Shown: in pieces, positions 17,870 through 20,810 of the stretch | How positions within the stretch are numbered: the stretch's first letter is position 1 | Layout: every line of letters begins with the position of its first letter | From: Caldilinea sp. | GTDB taxonomy: Bacteria > Chloroflexota > Anaerolineae > Caldilineales > Caldilineaceae | Assembly: GCA_025055055.1 (NCBI GenBank) | Contig: JANWYX010000027.1 | Span: 1-20,810, forward strand | Length of the DNA stretch: 20,810 nucleotides | Direction: 5' to 3' | Notes under the pieces: generated by a model | The model's input: the letters and a program-made list of their open reading frames with translations, nothing else | The model's database searches: none | What the model was told of the DNA's origin: nothing | Position numbers and translations under genes: made by a program

Positions 17870-20281
17870 GTGCAACCACAGAACTATTTTGATTTCGAGG
17901 TCGATTTGGGGCCGAGCGATGACGCCATCTATCCTCTGGCCGTTCTCACCTCCCCGGCGGGAACGGCGCGCTCTGTGTTGGCGCTCCCTCACCCTCTATC
18001 TGAGCGGTCAAGATGGAGGATGCCGACCGCGCCATCGCTTCATCTGGAAGGTGTACAGACGGCGTCTGCATCGCTGCCGCAGAGATCGCTCTTCCGGAAA
18101 GTGGCACCGCTCTTCCCGTGGCTGCACGCCGACCGAAGCGCCGACCAAGCCGACGAGATGGAACGCTTCGCCGCCGAAATGGGGCGCCGCCTCGCCGATG
18201 CGCTTTTCAACGAACAGGTGCTGCCTCTCTTCCTCGAGAGCCGTCAGCGCGCGGCGGACACTCGCTACGGGTTGCGCATCAAGCTGCGGCTGCGCGCAGC
18301 GGAGCTGGCGATATTGCCGTGGGAGTTGCTGGTCGATCCCTCTTCGCCGGTGGAGGCTCCTCGGTTTCTGGCCCTCTCGCGTTGGACACCGGTGGTGCGC
18401 TATCAGGAGGGACGTCACCGCCTCGAGGCGCTGGAGGTGCGCGGTCGCCTACACATCCTGGCAATGGGAGCCAGCCCCTCCGACCTTCCACCCATCGACG
18501 TCGCCGCCGAACAGCGTCACCTGAACGCAGCCTTTCCCCAGTGGAGTCCCCTCGGCGCCGTTGAGTGGGTGCAAGGGCAGACATGGCGCGACTTGCAAGA
18601 AGCGTTGCAAAAAGGACCTTATCACACCTTTCATTTTGTCGGCCATACCCTCTTCGATGAAAGCTGCGACGCCGGTTATCTTGCACTGGCCGACGCAGAC
18701 GGAAAGGCGGAGCTGCACAGGGGGGACGAGATTGCGGCGCTCCTCGCCGACCATCCCACACTCAGGCTCGTTGTGGTGAACGCCTGCGAAAGCGCCGAGG
18801 GATCGATCTCCCAGTTGAACGCAAGCATCGCCGCCATGCTGGTCGAGCGCAGCGTTCCGGCGGTCGTCGCCATGCAGACGACAATCGGCGATCGCGGAGC
18901 CTTAGAATTTGCGCGCAGCTTTTATCGCAGCGTCGCCAATCGACTACCCGTCGATGCAGCTTGTGCCGAAGCGCGCAAGGCAATGCGCCTGGCCACAGAG
19001 CGCTCGCTGGAGTGGGTTACGCCCACGCTCTCCATGCAAACGCCGGAGGGACAGCTCTTCACACTCGAAGGGAAGCCGCTCCGTTGGCCAAAGATTCTCA
19101 GCATCTTGCTCATTCTGACATTCTGCACAGTCTCAGGATTCGGCGCCATCACCTGGCTATCGATGCAACCACCTGCCCCACAAGGCGAATTCAACGTAGC
19201 CGTGGCAGAGTTTGAAATGCTCGGTCGGCCATCGCAATGGCAGCCGTATGGACGGCTGTTCGGCGGAAGCCTGGCCGAGGCGCTTGAAAACGAGTATCGC
19301 CTCAGCCAGATGAGCGAGGTGGACGTCGTTCATCGCAACGTCGGCGTCATTCACGATGAGCGGGAGGCGGCTGCATTGGCCGAGAGGGGCTTTCAGATGG
19401 TCCTCTACGGCAGCGTGGGGGTCGTGGACAGTCAGATGCAGGCTTTCATGAAGATTTACGTCGCCGATGCCTTTCACAACGACATGGGAGAGATCACAGG
19501 CGCGCACGATTTCGCCATTCCGCTCTTCTTCTCCACCAACGAAGTGTTCACCTATACGCAGGTCTTCTCGCAACGCGCCAGCCTGCTGGTGGATTTGATT
19601 CAGGGCATCCATCTCGCAGCCGAAAACCGTCTTGCCGATGCGGCGGTTGCGCTGGGCCGCGCAGCCGCTGAGGCAGAACGGCTTGGCACCTTCTCAGGCA
19701 AAGAAGTCATCTATCTCTTCGCCTCCGACGTGGCGCGGCGACAAGGCAAGCATGAGGCGGCGGAGCAGCTTGCGCTGCGGGCGTTGGCACTCAATCCGCA
19801 GTACGGCCGCGGCTATATTGCGCTGGGCAACAGCCGCTTCGCACGCGGTTCTGCCTGGCTGGCTTCAGCGCTGGAAGCCTACCAAAGCGCGCTTGCGCTG
19901 CCGGGGCGACCACCCTCCGCCTTCGTTGCAGAGAAAGCGAATTTCGGCGCCGGTCAGGTTTATCTGAATCTTTACAGCATGGCTGCACAGGACGGTTCCC
20001 CCTACGCCGAAGCATACGCCATCGAGGCGGAGCGTCACTATCGCGCTGTGATCGAAAGTTTTTCAGAGTTGACACACCCAACTTACGGCAATCGGGAACT
20101 TCTGGCCTTGGCGCATTTGGGAGCGGGATATCTGGCGCAACTTCGCAATCTGCCCGACGCCGTCGAGCACTTTTGCCGGGCCCTGGCCGTTTCGTCCAAG
20201 CCCGAGCATCGACGACTTGCGCAGGAGCACCTGACTGAGCTGGATGCCGAATGTGGCGCGTTAACGCCTCTTGCCGGATGA
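17870..20281 (+). CDS. CHAT-domain (caspase-like) protease with one membrane helix, TolB/FlgO-like region and TPR repeats
   Basis: This 803-residue protein has a CHAT protease domain at about 100-400. The His-Cys dyad is visible as HFVGH (His259) and NACESA (Cys306), and ELAILPWELLVDP is a typical preceding segment. One membrane helix (about 409-431) follows basic RWPK, so the CHAT domain should be cytoplasmic and the rest outside. Residues about 438-550 (FNVAVAEFEMLG, VDVVHRN, MVLYGSVGVV) resemble TolB/FlgO-like modules. About 600-800 is helical and TPR-like (AAEQLALRALALNPQYGRGYIALGNSRF). GTG 17870 is used because the reading frame opens at 17822 with no earlier usual start, and NYFDFEVDLG...TSPAGTA is the expected CHAT-protein beginning. 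CHAT domains are cysteine peptidases in several signalling and immune systems; the target here is unknown. Confidence 0.88.
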   Translation: MQPQNYFDFEVDLGPSDDAIYPLAVLTSPAGTARSVLALPHPLSERSRWRMPTAPSLHLEGVQTASASLPQRSLFRKVAPLFPWLHADRSADQADEMERFAAEMGRRLADALFNEQVLPLFLESRQRAADTRYGLRIKLRLRAAELAILPWELLVDPSSPVEAPRFLALSRWTPVVRYQEGRHRLEALEVRGRLHILAMGASPSDLPPIDVAAEQRHLNAAFPQWSPLGAVEWVQGQTWRDLQEALQKGPYHTFHFVGHTLFDESCDAGYLALADADGKAELHRGDEIAALLADHPTLRLVVVNACESAEGSISQLNASIAAMLVERSVPAVVAMQTTIGDRGALEFARSFYRSVANRLPVDAACAEARKAMRLATERSLEWVTPTLSMQTPEGQLFTLEGKPLRWPKILSILLILTFCTVSGFGAITWLSMQPPAPQGEFNVAVAEFEMLGRPSQWQPYGRLFGGSLAEALENEYRLSQMSEVDVVHRNVGVIHDEREAAALAERGFQMVLYGSVGVVDSQMQAFMKIYVADAFHNDMGEITGAHDFAIPLFFSTNEVFTYTQVFSQRASLLVDLIQGIHLAAENRLADAAVALGRAAAEAERLGTFSGKEVIYLFASDVARRQGKHEAAEQLALRALALNPQYGRGYIALGNSRFARGSAWLASALEAYQSALALPGRPPSAFVAEKANFGAGQVYLNLYSMAAQDGSPYAEAYAIEAERHYRAVIESFSELTHPTYGNRELLALAHLGAGYLAQLRNLPDAVEHFCRALAVSSKPEHRRLAQEHLTELDAECGALTPLAG

Positions 20282-20342
20282 ATTTCCGCAGAACGAATGT
20301 TGTCGCAGACGTTTAGACCGATCTCCCAGAGGAGAAGAAACC

Positions 20343-20810
20343 ATGAAACGTTACTTGCTGTCACTGATCGGATGGGGTGTTCTCCTCCTCGGAGTGTTGT
20401 GGCTGGGAGAGAACGTCGTCATCGCACAGACAGAAATGCCTCCGATTTCGCCCCTCTTGCCTGACGCTTGCCCACCGGCAGAGCAATGGCTCCAGTATAT
20501 CGCTCGTCCAGGCGATCGATGGGCGAGCATCGCCGAACGATTCCACATCGATGAAGGTGCGTTGCGCAGCGCCAATCCAACCCCGCGCGGTTCGCTGCTT
20601 ATCGGTCAGCCGGTGCGCATTCCATGCATCCTAGCACCGCCGACGTCCACGCCGTTCCCGACCATAGCAGCCGCGCCCGTCCCACCGTCGCCGACGCTTT
20701 CGGCGCCGCAGCGCCCCGCCTCTTGCACAGCGCCGTCGGGTTGGATTCCCTACACTGTGCAGCACGGCGACACTCTTTCCGGATTGGCCAGCCTCTGCCG
20801 CACCGGCGTG
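20343..20810 (+). CDS. Exported LysM-domain protein (5' part, cut by window end)
   Basis: The frame is open from the ATG at 20343, eight bases after GAGGAG (20329-20334), to the end of the window (156 codons). Residues 1-29 form a signal or anchor helix (MKRYLLSLIGWGVLLLG...VVIAQ). A divergent LysM repeat follows (YIARPGDRWASIAERFHIDE...NPTPRGSLLIGQPVRIPC), then a Pro/Thr/Ser/Ala-rich linker, and the second LysM begins at YTVQHGDTLSGLASLC. LysM modules bind peptidoglycan or related N-acetylglucosamine glycans, so the protein is probably at the cell wall or outer surface. It is 61 bases downstream of the CHAT gene with its own ribosome site and may be co-transcribed. Any catalytic domain would lie beyond the window. 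Confidence 0.85.
   Translation, partial: MKRYLLSLIGWGVLLLGVLWLGENVVIAQTEMPPISPLLPDACPPAEQWLQYIARPGDRWASIAERFHIDEGALRSANPTPRGSLLIGQPVRIPCILAPPTSTPFPTIAAAPVPPSPTLSAPQRPASCTAPSGWIPYTVQHGDTLSGLASLCRTGV

Noticed and set aside
17697..18524. A plus-strand open frame with ATG starts at 17697 and 17823 overlapping the start of the CHAT gene
   Set aside because: Its translation is Arg/Ser/Pro/Cys-rich and featureless, while the other frame gives a continuous CHAT-type protein with the expected amino-terminal motif and catalytic dyad.

Overview
The window is a GC-rich, gene-dense bacterial chromosome segment. Three things point to a filamentous or heterotrophic member of the Chloroflexota (Anaerolineae/Caldilineae-like): large peptide-type ABC lipoproteins, GT39-type transferases with a carboxy-terminal beta-rich domain, and CHAT-TPR and LysM proteins. 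This placement rests on family content and codon style only; there is no rRNA or marker gene. No tRNA, rRNA, insertion sequence, phage gene or CRISPR array was found.

Region 1 (1-8984, plus strand) is an oligopeptide/dipeptide-type ABC import cluster. It holds the tail of a DppB-type permease, a DppC-type permease, an 849-residue substrate-binding lipoprotein, a second DppB/DppC permease pair, two Dpp/Opp ATPases and a tiny two-helix membrane protein. Two permease pairs flank one binding protein. The binding protein has its family motifs in permuted order, and the second DppC-type permease carries a large extracytoplasmic insert. A roughly 380-base gap rich in perfect inverted repeats separates the binding-protein gene from the second permease pair.

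Region 2 (9062-12044) holds metabolic genes: a tryptophanase (tnaA) on the plus strand, a convergent carbamoyltransferase with the marks of the knotted family (not a classical ornithine transcarbamylase), and a divergent MaoC-type hydratase. The last two share a compact intergenic region with a tandem 16-bp repeat and two face-to-face promoter candidates that use nearly the same -10 bases.

Region 3 (12174-12707) is a small membrane-anchored PD-(D/E)XK nuclease-like protein related to Cas4/RecB, with no CRISPR neighbours.

Region 4 (12829-17598) is a tightly packed operon for surface glycan or glycolipid assembly: a GT-C (GT39-like) membrane glycosyltransferase, a SAM methyltransferase, a dolichol-phosphate-mannose-synthase-like GT2 and a DegT/DnrJ/EryC1 sugar aminotransferase. 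It likely starts from an extended -10 promoter so close to the first codon that the mRNA would be leaderless, and it ends near a strong 14-bp hairpin.

Region 5 (17870-20810) holds a CHAT-family (caspase-like) protease domain joined through one membrane helix to a TolB/FlgO-like region and TPR-type repeats, followed by an exported LysM protein cut by the window end. This pair is the best candidate for an undescribed envelope-sensing or defence-type system, although no effector or substrate can be proved from the sequence.
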